Positions 28,147-36,988 are shown, counted from the stretch's first letter. The stretch is 64,000 nt of DNA from CAVSRC01 sp963830205 (GCA_963830205.1 CAWHLP010000031.1:186001-250000), one strand, 5' to 3'. The notes: generated by a model from the letters alone, not told the origin. Numbers and translations are program-made.

Positions 28147-28649
28147 GGGCGAGCGCCTCCGCCTCGACCCCGCGCGAGCGCCGCCAGCCGCCGCTTGTGC
28201 ATCGCCCGGTGGGCCGCGATGGTGGCCCGCTCCTCGGCCAGCAGCAGCTCCTTCTCCGACAGCACGTAGACGGTTTCGCCGCGCTCGCTGAGCCGTCCGA
28301 CGACGCAGGCATTGAAGGTCTCGTCGCGCCCGATCGGCTGGACGTCGAGGCTGGTCAGCTTGAGGATCGAGGTGACCCTGGTGACGTGCAGCGCCACCGG
28401 CGGGTCCTGGCCGCGCAGGATGAGCAGCGGCGAATAGATGCCGAGCGGTTCCTCGCCGAGGTTGAGCAGGCGATCGAGACGCACCGCGGCCACCGGCGTA
28501 CCGCCGAAATCGAAGAAGCCCTCGACGAAGGCGGGAGCGCCGACGGGCGCCTCCAGCAGGGGCAGCGGCACCACGCGGCGCACCGCCTCCATGGGCAAAG
28601 CCAGCCGGCGACCGGCACTCACGAAGGTCAAGAGCGCTTGCCGATCCAA
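28136..28649 (-). CDS. cheW: CheW-like coupling protein, first gene of the chemosensory operon
   Basis: The CheW fold is clear: LLTFVSAGRRLALPMEAVRRVVPLPLLEAP, GFFDFGGTPVAAVRLDRLL, PLLILRGQDPPVALHVTRV, and a C-terminal helix ending ALARGVEAEALAHAS. I propose the TTG at 28649 as start because GGAGAG lies seven bases upstream; the TTG at 28664 overlaps that site itself. One extra G near 28160 diverts the last 15 residues into the cheR frame; removing it gives a stop at 28136. With the second CheW this gives the two couplers seen in Wsp systems. Confidence 0.82.
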
Positions 28650-28939
28650 GTCCGGTCTCTCCAAGAAGCCTCATGCTTCCGACTGGTCATGCCCTGGAGA
28701 CTGCCGGCAGAATTGCTAAAAAAAGGCTAAGTTTCCCGGATTCCGTGTCTTGGCGGGCAATAACTCAATTGGGTTCTTGGAAATTTAGCGGGAGAAGGGT
28801 TTGCCGACTGCGCGTCAAAGGGAAAATTTACTTACAATTTGACTTTCTAAGCCGCGAATCCCACGGTTTTTGCCTCATGCGCCAAGCAATAAACTTGATC
28901 TTGACCGCGCAGTACCTGCCCCGCCGCTGCCGCCGAATG
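28650..28939. promoter_or_regulatory. Upstream region of the chemosensory operon
   Basis: This 290-bp gap between the codA stop and the first cheW is AT-richer than its surroundings (notably 28700-28870) and holds no ORF worth keeping. It should contain the che operon promoter on the minus strand; TTGACG (complement of 28815-28820) is one possible -35, but no well-spaced -10 accompanies it. No operator was recognised. Confidence 0.35.
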
Positions 28940-30238
28940 TCAGCCCAGCGGCGGCGCGTAGGCGGCCGGATCGACGGTGGCGGGACGCCCGGTAAGGTTA
29001 AGAACAGCAATCTGGGCGGGCATTTCGGAAATGACTTTGCCGCGGCGCACGACCGTCAGCCGCCGCGCCCTGAGGCGGATCGCCTCGATCGGATCGGCCG
29101 CCTGCAGCACGACCATGTCGGCATTGCAGCCGACCTCCAGGCCATAGCCGTCGAGCTGCATCACCTTGGCCGCGTTGGCCGTCACCGTGTCGAAGCAGAA
29201 GCGCATGGCATCGCGGCTGGAAAGCTGGCCGACATGCAGGCCCATATGGGCGACCTCGAGCATGTCGCCCGAACCCAGCGAGTACCAGGGGTCCATGCAG
29301 CAATCCTGGCCGAAGGCGACGTTGATGCCGGCGGCGCGCATCTCCGGCACGCGCGTCTGGCCGCGGCGCTTGGGGTAGGTGTCGTGGCGGCCCTGCAGCA
29401 TGATGTTGATGAGCGGGTTGGCGACCGCGTGCACGCCGGCCTCGGCCATCAGCGGCAGGAGCTTGGAGACGTAGTAGTTGTCCATGGAATGCATGGAGGT
29501 GAGGTGCGAGCCGGTCACCCGGCCGGCAAGGCCGAGACGCTTGGTCTCGGCGGTCAGCATCTCGATGTGGCGCGACAGCGGGTCGTCGCTCTCGTCGCAA
29601 TGCATGTCGACCATGAGGCCGCGCTTCGCCGCGATCTCGCAGAGCGCGGTGACGCTTGCCCCGCCATCGGCCATGGTGCGCTCGAAATGGGGGATGCCGC
29701 CGACCACGTCGACGCCCTTGTCCAGCGCCCGCTCGAGGTTCTTCACCGCATTGGGCGAGCGGTAGTAGCCGTCCTGCGGGAAGGCGACGAGCTGAAGGTC
29801 GATATAGGGGGCGACATCCTTCTTCACCTCGAGCAGCGCATCGACCGCGAGCAGCCGGTCGTCGCAGACGTCGACATGGCTGCGGATGGCGAGCAGCCCC
29901 TGGGCCACCGCGAGATCGCAATAACGGAGCGCCCGCTCCTTGACCGCCTCGACCGTCAGCAGCGGCTTGAGCTCGCCCCACAGCGCAATGCCTTCCAAGA
30001 GCGTGCCCGACTGGTTGAGCCGCGGCAGACCCAGCGACAGCGTCGCATCCATGTGGAAGTGGCAGTCGATGAAGGGCGGCGACACCAGCCGGCCGCCGGC
30101 GTCGATGACACGGCCGGCCTCGCCGGTAATGCCGCGCTCGACGCCTACGATCTTGCCGCCGGCACAGGCGATGTCGATGCCGGTGCGGCCATCGGGCAGG
30201 CTCGCATTCCTGACGATCAGATCGAACGGACCGGCCAT
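28940..30238 (-). CDS. codA: Cytosine deaminase (amidohydrolase)
   Basis: The 432-residue enzyme has the amidohydrolase metal motif FIDCHFHMDATLSLG (HxH), the catalytic HCDESDDPLSRHIE, SHLTSMHSMD and the CodA-like block QDCCMDPWYSLGSGDMLEV followed by AHMGLHVGQL. These match E. coli CodA, which converts cytosine to uracil and ammonia. It overlaps the last permease gene by one base (TGATG), so it is made with a BMP-type ABC importer. This suggests uptake and deamination of a pyrimidine for nitrogen. Other amine-containing heterocycles cannot be excluded because the superfamily is promiscuous. Confidence 0.85.
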   Translation of the reverse strand: MAGPFDLIVRNASLPDGRTGIDIACAGGKIVGVERGITGEAGRVIDAGGRLVSPPFIDCHFHMDATLSLGLPRLNQSGTLLEGIALWGELKPLLTVEAVKERALRYCDLAVAQGLLAIRSHVDVCDDRLLAVDALLEVKKDVAPYIDLQLVAFPQDGYYRSPNAVKNLERALDKGVDVVGGIPHFERTMADGGASVTALCEIAAKRGLMVDMHCDESDDPLSRHIEMLTAETKRLGLAGRVTGSHLTSMHSMDNYYVSKLLPLMAEAGVHAVANPLINIMLQGRHDTYPKRRGQTRVPEMRAAGINVAFGQDCCMDPWYSLGSGDMLEVAHMGLHVGQLSSRDAMRFCFDTVTANAAKVMQLDGYGLEVGCNADMVVLQAADPIEAIRLRARRLTVVRRGKVISEMPAQIAVLNLTGRPATVDPAAYAPPLG

Positions 30239-31182
30239 CAGCGCTCCTCCTTGCGGAACGGGATCAGCAGGCTGGCGGGCGCCAGCGCGCTGCGTGAGAC
30301 GAAGGCCATCGCAACGATGGTGAAGACGAAGGGCAGCATCAGGAACACCTGATAGGGCAGGTGCAGGATGTTGGTCGCCTGCAGGCGAAGCTGCAGCGCC
30401 TCCAGCGCGGCGAAGAGCAGCGCACCGCCGGCGCAGCGCCACGGATTCCACAGGCCGAAGACGACCAGCGCGATCGATACCCAGCCGCGCCCGGAGACGA
30501 CGCCGAAGGTGAAGGCGTTGAACTGGGCCATGGTGAGATAGGCGCCGGCGAGCCCCATCATGCCGCCACCGATGGCGAGCGCCTGGGTGCGCACACTCCA
30601 CACGCTGATGCCGGCGGCATCCGCCGCGCGCGGGTTCTCGCCGACCGTCCTGAGGTCGAGACCCCACGCAGTGCGATAGAGCAGGAAGGCCACGACCGGC
30701 ACGGCGAGGAAGGCGATGTAGGTCACCACCGTCTGGCTGAAGAGCACCGGCCCGATCAAGGGGATCGCAGAAAGCCCAGGAATATCAATCGGCTGGAAGG
30801 CGACGATATTGGGCGGCACGGCCGGCTGGCCGAAGATCAGGCGATAGAAATAGAAGGCGAGCCCGGTCGCCAGCATGGTCATGCCGATGCCCGAGACGTG
30901 CTGGCTGACGCCGAAGACGACGGTGAGCAGGGCCATGACCAGACCGGCGAGCGCGCCGATCGCGATGGCCGCGACGAGCCCCAGCCACAGGCTGCCGGTG
31001 AAATAGGCGGTGGAGAAGCCGACCATGGCACCGAGCAGCATGATGCCCTCGATGCCGAGATTGAGGACGCCGGCGCGCTCGTTGATGACCTCGCCGAGGG
31101 TGGCGAGCAACAACGGCGTCGAGATGCGGATGATCGCCGCGAAGAAGGACACCTGAAGGACCTGGGCGACGGTCTCAAGCAT
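30238..31182 (-). CDS. Nucleobase/nucleoside-type ABC transporter permease
   Basis: The 314-residue permease has about eight to nine membrane helices and the BPD_transp_2 signatures INERAGVLNLGIEGIMLLGAM and GENPRAADAAGISV. It is the second inner-membrane subunit of the BMP-type importer. Its start overlaps the preceding permease gene by eight bases and its stop overlaps codA. The downstream deaminase suggests a pyrimidine or nucleoside substrate. Confidence 0.87.
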   Translation of the reverse strand: MLETVAQVLQVSFFAAIIRISTPLLLATLGEVINERAGVLNLGIEGIMLLGAMVGFSTAYFTGSLWLGLVAAIAIGALAGLVMALLTVVFGVSQHVSGIGMTMLATGLAFYFYRLIFGQPAVPPNIVAFQPIDIPGLSAIPLIGPVLFSQTVVTYIAFLAVPVVAFLLYRTAWGLDLRTVGENPRAADAAGISVWSVRTQALAIGGGMMGLAGAYLTMAQFNAFTFGVVSGRGWVSIALVVFGLWNPWRCAGGALLFAALEALQLRLQATNILHLPYQVFLMLPFVFTIVAMAFVSRSALAPASLLIPFRKEER

Positions 31183-32233
31183 AGCGCGTGACCCTCAGCC
31201 GGTAGGTCGCGAACAGGCGCATGGCGACCATGGTCATCAGCGCCGTGCCCTGAATGACATCGGCGAGATAGATCGGCACGCCGAGGCTGCGCGACATGGT
31301 GCCGGCGCCGTTGAACACCATGGCGAAGAACAGCGCCGCCGGGACCGCGCCGAGCGGATTGAGTTCGGCCAGCGTGGCAATGACGATGCCGGCATAGCCG
31401 TAGCCGGAGGTGAGGTCGGCGGTGACCTGATAGCGCACGCCGCCGACCTCGCCGGCGCCGGCCAGGCCAGCGAGCGCGCCGGAGACGAGCGCAGCGATGA
31501 CGATGACGCGGCCCACCGGGATGCCGGCATAATTGGCGGCCGCCGGGTTGTGGCCGACGGCGCGGATGCGGAAGCCGAGCGTAGTGCGGGTGAGCATCCA
31601 CCAGACGACGATGGCTGCGATCGCCGCGAGCAGGATGCCGAGATGGACGGTGTCGCCGTAGACGATGGGGAATTCCGCCGCCGCCCGGATCGACGGCGCA
31701 TTGGGATAGCCGCTCTTGGGGTCGCGCCACGGCCCTTCGAGCAGCGCCGTGGTGCCGTAGAGCATGATGAAGTTGAGGAGCAGCGTCGAGACGACGTCAT
31801 CGACCTTGAGCTTGACCTTGAGCAGCGCCGGCAGCAGCGCCCACAGGGCGCCGAAGACCGCCGCACCGACGATCATCAGCGGCACCAGGCTGAACTCGGG
31901 CAGCCAGGCGCGCTCGCCGACCCAGCAGGCGGCGATGGCGCCGGCCATCAACTGGCCCTCGGCGCCGATGTTCCAGAACTTCGCCTGGAAGGCGACGGCC
32001 ACCGCCAGGCCGGTGAAGAGCAAGGGCGACGCCTTCACCAGCATGTCCTGGATGTCGTAGGTCGATTGGAAATTGGAGAGCAGGAGCTGGGTATAGGCCT
32101 CCGGGATGCTGGCGCCCGCCAGCCACACCAGCACGCTGCACAGGGTCAGCGTCACGACGACGGCGGCCAGCGGCAGTGCGATCTGGACGGCAAGCGGCGT
32201 CTCGTGCCGGCGTTCGAGCCTCAAGCGCATCAC
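31175..32233 (-). CDS. Nucleobase/nucleoside-type ABC transporter permease
   Basis: The 352-residue permease has the family blocks FQAKFWNIGAEGQLMAGAIAA, DDVVSTLLLNFIMLY and AVGHNPAAANYAGIPV. Around nine membrane helices are predicted from the hydrophobic runs. It pairs with the downstream permease and overlaps the ATPase gene by four bases. The arrangement (binding protein, double ATPase, two permeases) is that of NupABC/YufNOPQ-type nucleoside importers. Confidence 0.88.
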   Translation of the reverse strand: MMRLRLERRHETPLAVQIALPLAAVVVTLTLCSVLVWLAGASIPEAYTQLLLSNFQSTYDIQDMLVKASPLLFTGLAVAVAFQAKFWNIGAEGQLMAGAIAACWVGERAWLPEFSLVPLMIVGAAVFGALWALLPALLKVKLKVDDVVSTLLLNFIMLYGTTALLEGPWRDPKSGYPNAPSIRAAAEFPIVYGDTVHLGILLAAIAAIVVWWMLTRTTLGFRIRAVGHNPAAANYAGIPVGRVIVIAALVSGALAGLAGAGEVGGVRYQVTADLTSGYGYAGIVIATLAELNPLGAVPAALFFAMVFNGAGTMSRSLGVPIYLADVIQGTALMTMVAMRLFATYRLRVTRYA

Positions 32234-33729
32234 GCCGCGTGCTCCACGCCCGCCATGTAGAGGCCGATGCGCTCGACCGTCGCCTCCTCCACCGGCACAT
32301 CAGCGACGATGCGCCCGCCATACATGACGGCGATGCGGTCGGAGAGCTGGAACAGCTCCTCGAGGTCCTCGCTGATCAGGAGCACCGCGCCGCCTCTGGC
32401 GCGCAGGTCGAGGAACTGGCCGTGGATGAACTCGGTGGCGCCGACATCGATGCCGCGCGTCGGCTGGGCGGCGAGCAGGATCTTGGGTTCGCGCGCGATC
32501 TCGCGCGCCAGCAGCGCCTTCTGCAAATTGCCGCCCGACAGCGTGCCGGTGCGCGCATCGGGGCCGGAGGTGCGGATGTCGAAGCGAACGATCTGGTCCG
32601 TGGCGAACTTGCGGATCGCCGTGCGGTCGAGGATGCCGCGCCGGGAGAAGGGCGGCCCGCCGACCCAGGGCAGGGCCATGCTTTCCGACAGCGGCAGCGC
32701 GCCGATCATGCCGATGGCCATGCGGTCCTCGGGCACCCGCCCGATGCCCTGCGCCTGCACCGAGCGTGGCGTCAGCCCGGTCACCACTTCGCCGTGAAGC
32801 TCGATCGACCCGCCGGTCGGGGCGAGAATGCCGGCGACCACATCGGCGAGCGCGCGCTGGCCGTTGCCGGAGACGCCGGCGATGCCGACGATCTCGCCGG
32901 CCGAGAGCATCAACGAAACGTGCTTGAGGCCCGGCGCCGAGACGTTGGAGAGCTTGAGGAGCGGCGCCCCGGCCGCCTGCGGCGGGCGCTCGGGCGGGCT
33001 CAGCTCGCGGCCGCACATCAGCCGCGCCAGCTCGCCCTTGGACAAGCCTTCCGCGTTGTCGCGCTCGGCCACCACCCGCCCCTGGCGCATGACCGTGATG
33101 CGGTTGGTGATCTCGATCACCTCGGCCAGCTTGTGCGAGATGAAGATGACGCCCATGCCGCGCGCCGTCATGGCGCGGAGCGCCGCGAACAGCCCTTCCG
33201 TCTCCTGCGGCGTCAGCGTCGCTGTCGGCTCGTCGAGGACCAGGATGCGGGCACCGCGCACCAGCGCCTTGGCGATCTCGACGCGCTGTTGCTCGCCGAT
33301 GGAAAGCTCGCTCACCAGCCGGCCGGGATCGAGATGGATGTGGAAGTCGCGGCCCACAGCGGCGAGACGTTCGACGACCACGCGCCTGGTCAGCCGCCCG
33401 TCCGGCCCGGCCTTTCCGACCAGCAGGTTCTCCAGCACCGTGTGGCGCGGCACCAGATGGAAATGCTGGTGGACCATGCCGATACCGAGCTTCAGGGCAT
33501 CGTGCGACGAGCGGATCGAGGCCGGCTTGCCGTCGACTTCGACGATGCCCTCGTCGGCGGCATAGGTGCCGAAGAGGATGTTCATCAGCGTGGTCTTGCC
33601 GGCGCCGTTCTCGCCCAGAAGACCGAGGATGTCGCCGGCATGCACGGTGAGATCGACCGCCGCGCAGGCCTGCACAGGACCGAAGCTCTTCGAGATGCCG
33701 CGCATGCTGACCAGCGGCGGCGGGTTCAT
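32230..33729 (-). CDS. ABC transporter ATPase with two nucleotide-binding domains
   Basis: The 499-residue protein has two ABC domains in tandem. The first carries LLGENGAGKTTLMNIL, LSIGEQQRVEIAKAL and ILVLDEPTATLT. The second has a degenerate Walker A (GIAGVSGNGQRALADVV) but an intact signature (LSGGNLQKALLAREIA). This is the normal asymmetry of sugar and nucleoside importer ATPases. It energises uptake with the two permeases encoded downstream. Confidence 0.9.
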   Translation of the reverse strand: MNPPPLVSMRGISKSFGPVQACAAVDLTVHAGDILGLLGENGAGKTTLMNILFGTYAADEGIVEVDGKPASIRSSHDALKLGIGMVHQHFHLVPRHTVLENLLVGKAGPDGRLTRRVVVERLAAVGRDFHIHLDPGRLVSELSIGEQQRVEIAKALVRGARILVLDEPTATLTPQETEGLFAALRAMTARGMGVIFISHKLAEVIEITNRITVMRQGRVVAERDNAEGLSKGELARLMCGRELSPPERPPQAAGAPLLKLSNVSAPGLKHVSLMLSAGEIVGIAGVSGNGQRALADVVAGILAPTGGSIELHGEVVTGLTPRSVQAQGIGRVPEDRMAIGMIGALPLSESMALPWVGGPPFSRRGILDRTAIRKFATDQIVRFDIRTSGPDARTGTLSGGNLQKALLAREIAREPKILLAAQPTRGIDVGATEFIHGQFLDLRARGGAVLLISEDLEELFQLSDRIAVMYGGRIVADVPVEEATVERIGLYMAGVEHAA

Positions 33730-33801
33730 TCGATGCCTCCGAACATCTCGCGGGAGTTCATGGGGAAGGCGGCCCCGAGCCGCCCTCCCCGTTCGACCGG
33801 A

Positions 33802-34839
33802 CTATTCGGAGACCGGCGTTGCCTCGTTGACCGACACGCGGAAATCGCCGTCGAGGATCGCCTGCTGCTTGTCCATGACCAGCTTCAGCACGTCGGGCGG
33901 CAGCTTCTGCTCCCAGCCATGCAGTGGCGCCAGCGACGCGCCGCCCTTGGCCATATAGGAGAAGGTGCCGTAGTCCTGCGCCGTGTAGACGCCGGCCTCG
34001 ACCTGCTTCACCGCCGCCTGGATGGTCGGCCACATGTCCCACACCGGTCCGGTGACCACCGTGTCGGGGGCGAGTTCGGACTGGTCCGACATGTTGGAGA
34101 AGGCGATGATGCCCTTCTCCTTGGCCGCCTCGATGACGCCGAAGCGCTCGGCGAAGATGGCGTCGACGCCGGCGGCGATCTGCGCCAGCGCGGCTTCCTT
34201 GGCCTTGGGCGGATCGAAGAACGAGCCGATGAAGGTCACCTTGCACTTGACGTCCGGATTGACGTCCTTGGCGCCCTGGCAGAAGGCGTTGACCAGGCGG
34301 TCGACCTCGGGGATGTCCATCGCCGCGACCGAGCCGATGACGTTCGACTTGGTCATCTTGCCGGCGATCATGCCCGAAAGATAGGCCGGCTCATGGATCC
34401 AGTTGTCGTAGACCGAGAAATTCGGCTCGGCCGGCCCCTGGCCCGACCCGAAGACGAAGGCGGTCTTGGGGAATTCCTTGGCCACCCGGCGGGCGACGTC
34501 TTCCGCCGCGAAGGCATCGCCGGTGATCAGGCCGTAGCCGCCGCGGGCAAACTCGCGCAGGACGCGCTGATAGTCGGCGGAGGGAACGCTCTCCGCCCAC
34601 TTGTATTCGATGCCCAGTTCCTTCTGCGCCTTGAGCAGCGCAACATGGATCTGGTTGTCCCAGGGTTCTTCGATCGGCGTCGAGAAGATCGCGGCGACCT
34701 TCAACTTGTCGGCGGCATAGGCATCGTGCGACGCCAGTCCGGCTGCCGCGATGGCGCCGGCCGCGACCAGCCCGAGGAACGCCCGCCGGGCGATCGGCCT
34801 CAGATCGCAAGTTTCAGTCGCTGCTTGAAGATTGCGCAT
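33802..34839 (-). CDS. BMP-family (Med-type) ABC substrate-binding protein
   Basis: The 345-residue protein has a twin-arginine-like leader (ARRAFLGLVAAGAIAAAGLA) and a BMP-family periplasmic domain: LKVAAIFSTPIEEPWDNQIH, RGGYGLITGDAFAAEDVARRVA, FGSGQGPAEPNFSVYDNWIHE and MTKSNVIGSVAAMDIPEVDR. Family members bind nucleosides or nucleobases. The ATG at 34839 follows GGAGGGATAC, a strong ribosome site. It is the first gene of the importer-codA operon. Confidence 0.87.
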   Translation of the reverse strand: MRNLQAATETCDLRPIARRAFLGLVAAGAIAAAGLASHDAYAADKLKVAAIFSTPIEEPWDNQIHVALLKAQKELGIEYKWAESVPSADYQRVLREFARGGYGLITGDAFAAEDVARRVAKEFPKTAFVFGSGQGPAEPNFSVYDNWIHEPAYLSGMIAGKMTKSNVIGSVAAMDIPEVDRLVNAFCQGAKDVNPDVKCKVTFIGSFFDPPKAKEAALAQIAAGVDAIFAERFGVIEAAKEKGIIAFSNMSDQSELAPDTVVTGPVWDMWPTIQAAVKQVEAGVYTAQDYGTFSYMAKGGASLAPLHGWEQKLPPDVLKLVMDKQQAILDGDFRVSVNEATPVSE

Positions 34840-35417
34840 GTATCCCTCCAAAAAGGCATGGGTCGCTGTTTTCCGCACACCGGCGGCGCCTGCCGTCGCC
34901 CCCGCACAGGCAGAGCCCGGAATCCTAGCAAAACTGGCGCCAGTTACGCCCGGAGGAAGCTTGGTTGCCCCTGCCGGCGACGTTGCGCGCTGGCAGGCGG
35001 CCGGTCAACGGTATGGGAGCGGCTTATGCACTGAGGAAAGCGCCGAGTGCGGCGATGCGAACGCCGCTCGGCGGGCGGTCAATATGTCGCCCCATCTCTG
35101 GAGCGCTCGCAAAGCGCCAGACACAAACGGACCCCGCCGCACGGTGATGTGTCAGGCGGGGCCGCTCCTCATGTGAGGCTTTGTCGGTTCACGACCGAAC
35201 AATCAGACGCAAAGCGTCCGTATGTCAGCGATGTGATTTTCGGATTCGTGGCCCCTTAACGGGGCCGGTCACAGCCCGGCGGAGACATGCAGTGCATCCT
35301 CCTGTCTGACGATTCACGCGACGAACGCGGATCGCTCGCCGCTCTTTTTAATTTGGACAAGCTAACGCAGTAGTCAAGCGCTTAATCGCGGCAGACCGGT
35401 CGATAATTGCCAATCGC
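34840..35417. promoter_or_regulatory. Long leader/intergenic region upstream of the pyrimidine importer operon
   Basis: No gene is visible in these 578 bases. Three structures stand out: CCCCGCC/GGCGGGG (about 35122-35161), GACGC/GCGTC (about 35209-35219) and the perfect stem GGCCCC-ttaac-GGGGCC (35250-35266). A TTGACT on the minus strand (complement of 35372-35377) could start a transcript toward the importer, leaving a leader of more than 400 bases. A structured leader of that size could house a regulatory RNA, but I cannot match it to a known riboswitch. Confidence 0.35.
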
Positions 35418-36095
35418 TCAGCGACGCCCGCCGACCTCGTCGATATGCCTGAGCAGATCGGCAGGGTCTTCGTAGACGCGATAAGCGCTGGCCTTGACCA
35501 GCTCGTCCTCGCCATAGCCGCCGGACAGGAGGCCGACGCCGAGTGCACCGGCACGTCGGGCAGCCAGCATGTCCCAGACGCTGTCGCCGACCACGCAGGC
35601 ACGCTCGATCGGCCGGCCGACCGCGGCGGCTGCCGCCAGGAACAGGTCTGGATCGGGCTTGGCGTGCTTGACCATGTCGCGGGTGATCACCACCGTGGTG
35701 GCGAAATCGATGCCGAGCGTTTCGAGCACCGGCCGCGCCGTCTCCATGCGGCCGCTGGTGGCGATCGCCCATGAGATCCCGGCGTCGCTGAGATAGGCGA
35801 GCAGCTCCTTGGCGCCGGGCAGCGGGCGCACGCCGGACGACCGCCGGCGATAGGCCTCGGCATGGCGCTGGCGCAGGCGATCGATGCGCGCCGGATCGAT
35901 GGCCAGGCCCGTTTCGCGCAGCAGCATGTTGGTGAACAGGCCGCCGGACATCCCGATGCGGCGATGGATGCGCCAGACCGAAAGGTCGATACCTTCCTCG
36001 CCGAGCGCATCGTGCCAAGCGAGCACATGCTCGTAGACGCTGTCGACCAGCGTCCCATCGAGATCGAACAGGTATGAGATGTTGTCGTCAGCCAC
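35418..36095 (-). CDS. HAD-superfamily hydrolase (beta-phosphoglucomutase/phosphatase-like)
   Basis: The 225-residue protein has HAD motif I (YLFDLDGTLVDSVYEH), motif II (SWAIATSGRMETARPVL), the lysine in MVKHAKPDPDLFL and motif IV (CVVGDSVWDMLAA). A helical cap after motif I makes it subfamily I, such as sugar-phosphate phosphatases or beta-phosphoglucomutase. The GTG at 36095 gives the usual start a few residues before motif I. It is a single gene, divergent from the TetR gene; substrate unknown. Confidence 0.85.
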   Translation of the reverse strand: MADDNISYLFDLDGTLVDSVYEHVLAWHDALGEEGIDLSVWRIHRRIGMSGGLFTNMLLRETGLAIDPARIDRLRQRHAEAYRRRSSGVRPLPGAKELLAYLSDAGISWAIATSGRMETARPVLETLGIDFATTVVITRDMVKHAKPDPDLFLAAAAAVGRPIERACVVGDSVWDMLAARRAGALGVGLLSGGYGEDELVKASAYRVYEDPADLLRHIDEVGGRR

Positions 36096-36261
36096 CGGCG
36101 TCGCCTCGCTGCCCCGCAGCGGAGGACCATAGCACATGGGCGAGGCGACGTGCTGCGTCCGAACTGCGCAAGACCGCGCGGCCGCGCCAATACGGAGAGA
36201 ACGGCCGCACCCCGCAAGGTCGAGGTGCGACTGCCGCGCGGTTGACTTGCAACCCCGGTCG

Positions 36262-36275
36262 TGTCGTTTTCGACA
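36262..36275. promoter_or_regulatory. Inverted repeat upstream of the TetR gene, possible autoregulatory operator
   Basis: TGTCG-TTTT-CGACA is a perfect inverted repeat about 25-40 bases before the possible TetR gene starts. TetR repressors commonly bind such short palindromes in their own promoters. Confidence 0.4.
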
Positions 36276-36300
36276 TATCGCATCGATGTTGGGCGGCTCA

Positions 36301-36981
36301 GTGAACGGGACGAAGCAGCGGGCCGCGGCCAGGCCGCGGACGAAAGAAAGCGCAACAACGGGGACGCGCAACCCCGTGCGCACCAAGGCCGCGATCCTCT
36401 CGGCAGCAATGGAAATCTTCGCGGAGAAGGGGTTCGGCGGCGCCCGCGTCGACGATATCGCCGCCCGCGCCCGCATCAACAAGCGCATGCTCTACCACTA
36501 CTTCGGCGACAAGGAGGCACTCTACAAGGCGGTCCTCGAGGACACCTATGTCGGCATCCGCACGGCGGAGGCGGCCCTCCAGCTCGCCGACCGCGACCCC
36601 GAGGAGGCCATGCGCCAGCTGACGGCGTTCACCTGGGACTACTTCATCGCCCACCCGGAATTCCTCAGCCTGCTCAACACCGAGAACCTGATGCGCGGCA
36701 AGTACATCCGCGCCTCGCGGCGCATCATCGCCCTGCATTCGCCGATGATCGCTCTCATCCGCGACACGCTCGATGAGGGCGTGAAGGCCGGCAAGTTCCG
36801 CCCGGGCATCGACCCGGTCGAGCTCTACATCAGCATCGCCGCGCTCGGCTTCTTCTACCTCGCCAACCGCTGGACGCTGTCGGCCATCTTCAAGCGCGAC
36901 CTCACCAAGCCGGCGGAACTCGACCGCCGCGGCCAGCACGTCGTCGACGTCATCATGGCCTATCTGCGCCCGGGCGCCTGA
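36301..36981 (+). CDS. TetR/AcrR-family transcriptional regulator
   Basis: The 226-residue protein has a disordered basic N-terminus, a TetR helix-turn-helix (TKAAILSAAMEIFAEKGFGGARVDDIAARARINKRMLYHYFGDKEALYKAVL) at about residues 27-78, and a helical ligand domain resembling TetR_C (AFTWDYFIAHPEFLSLLNTENLMRG). I start at the GTG at 36301; an in-frame ATG at 36286 is an alternative. It ends seven bases before the convergent TIM-barrel gene, so it may or may not control the adjacent sugar island. No ligand is predictable. Confidence 0.87.
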   Translation: MNGTKQRAAARPRTKESATTGTRNPVRTKAAILSAAMEIFAEKGFGGARVDDIAARARINKRMLYHYFGDKEALYKAVLEDTYVGIRTAEAALQLADRDPEEAMRQLTAFTWDYFIAHPEFLSLLNTENLMRGKYIRASRRIIALHSPMIALIRDTLDEGVKAGKFRPGIDPVELYISIAALGFFYLANRWTLSAIFKRDLTKPAELDRRGQHVVDVIMAYLRPGA

Positions 36982-36988
36982 CGGCGGC

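Noticed and set aside
26704..28674. A single 656-residue CheW-CheR fusion
   Set aside because: The N-terminal 170 residues are an out-of-frame reading of the cheW gene; CheR begins at the ATG 28146, and cheW has its own frame that ends at 28136 once one extra G is removed.
32176..35034. 952-codon open frame on the plus strand
   Set aside because: Antisense to the ABC ATPase and BMP binding-protein genes, which have clear motifs; the shadow frame shows none.
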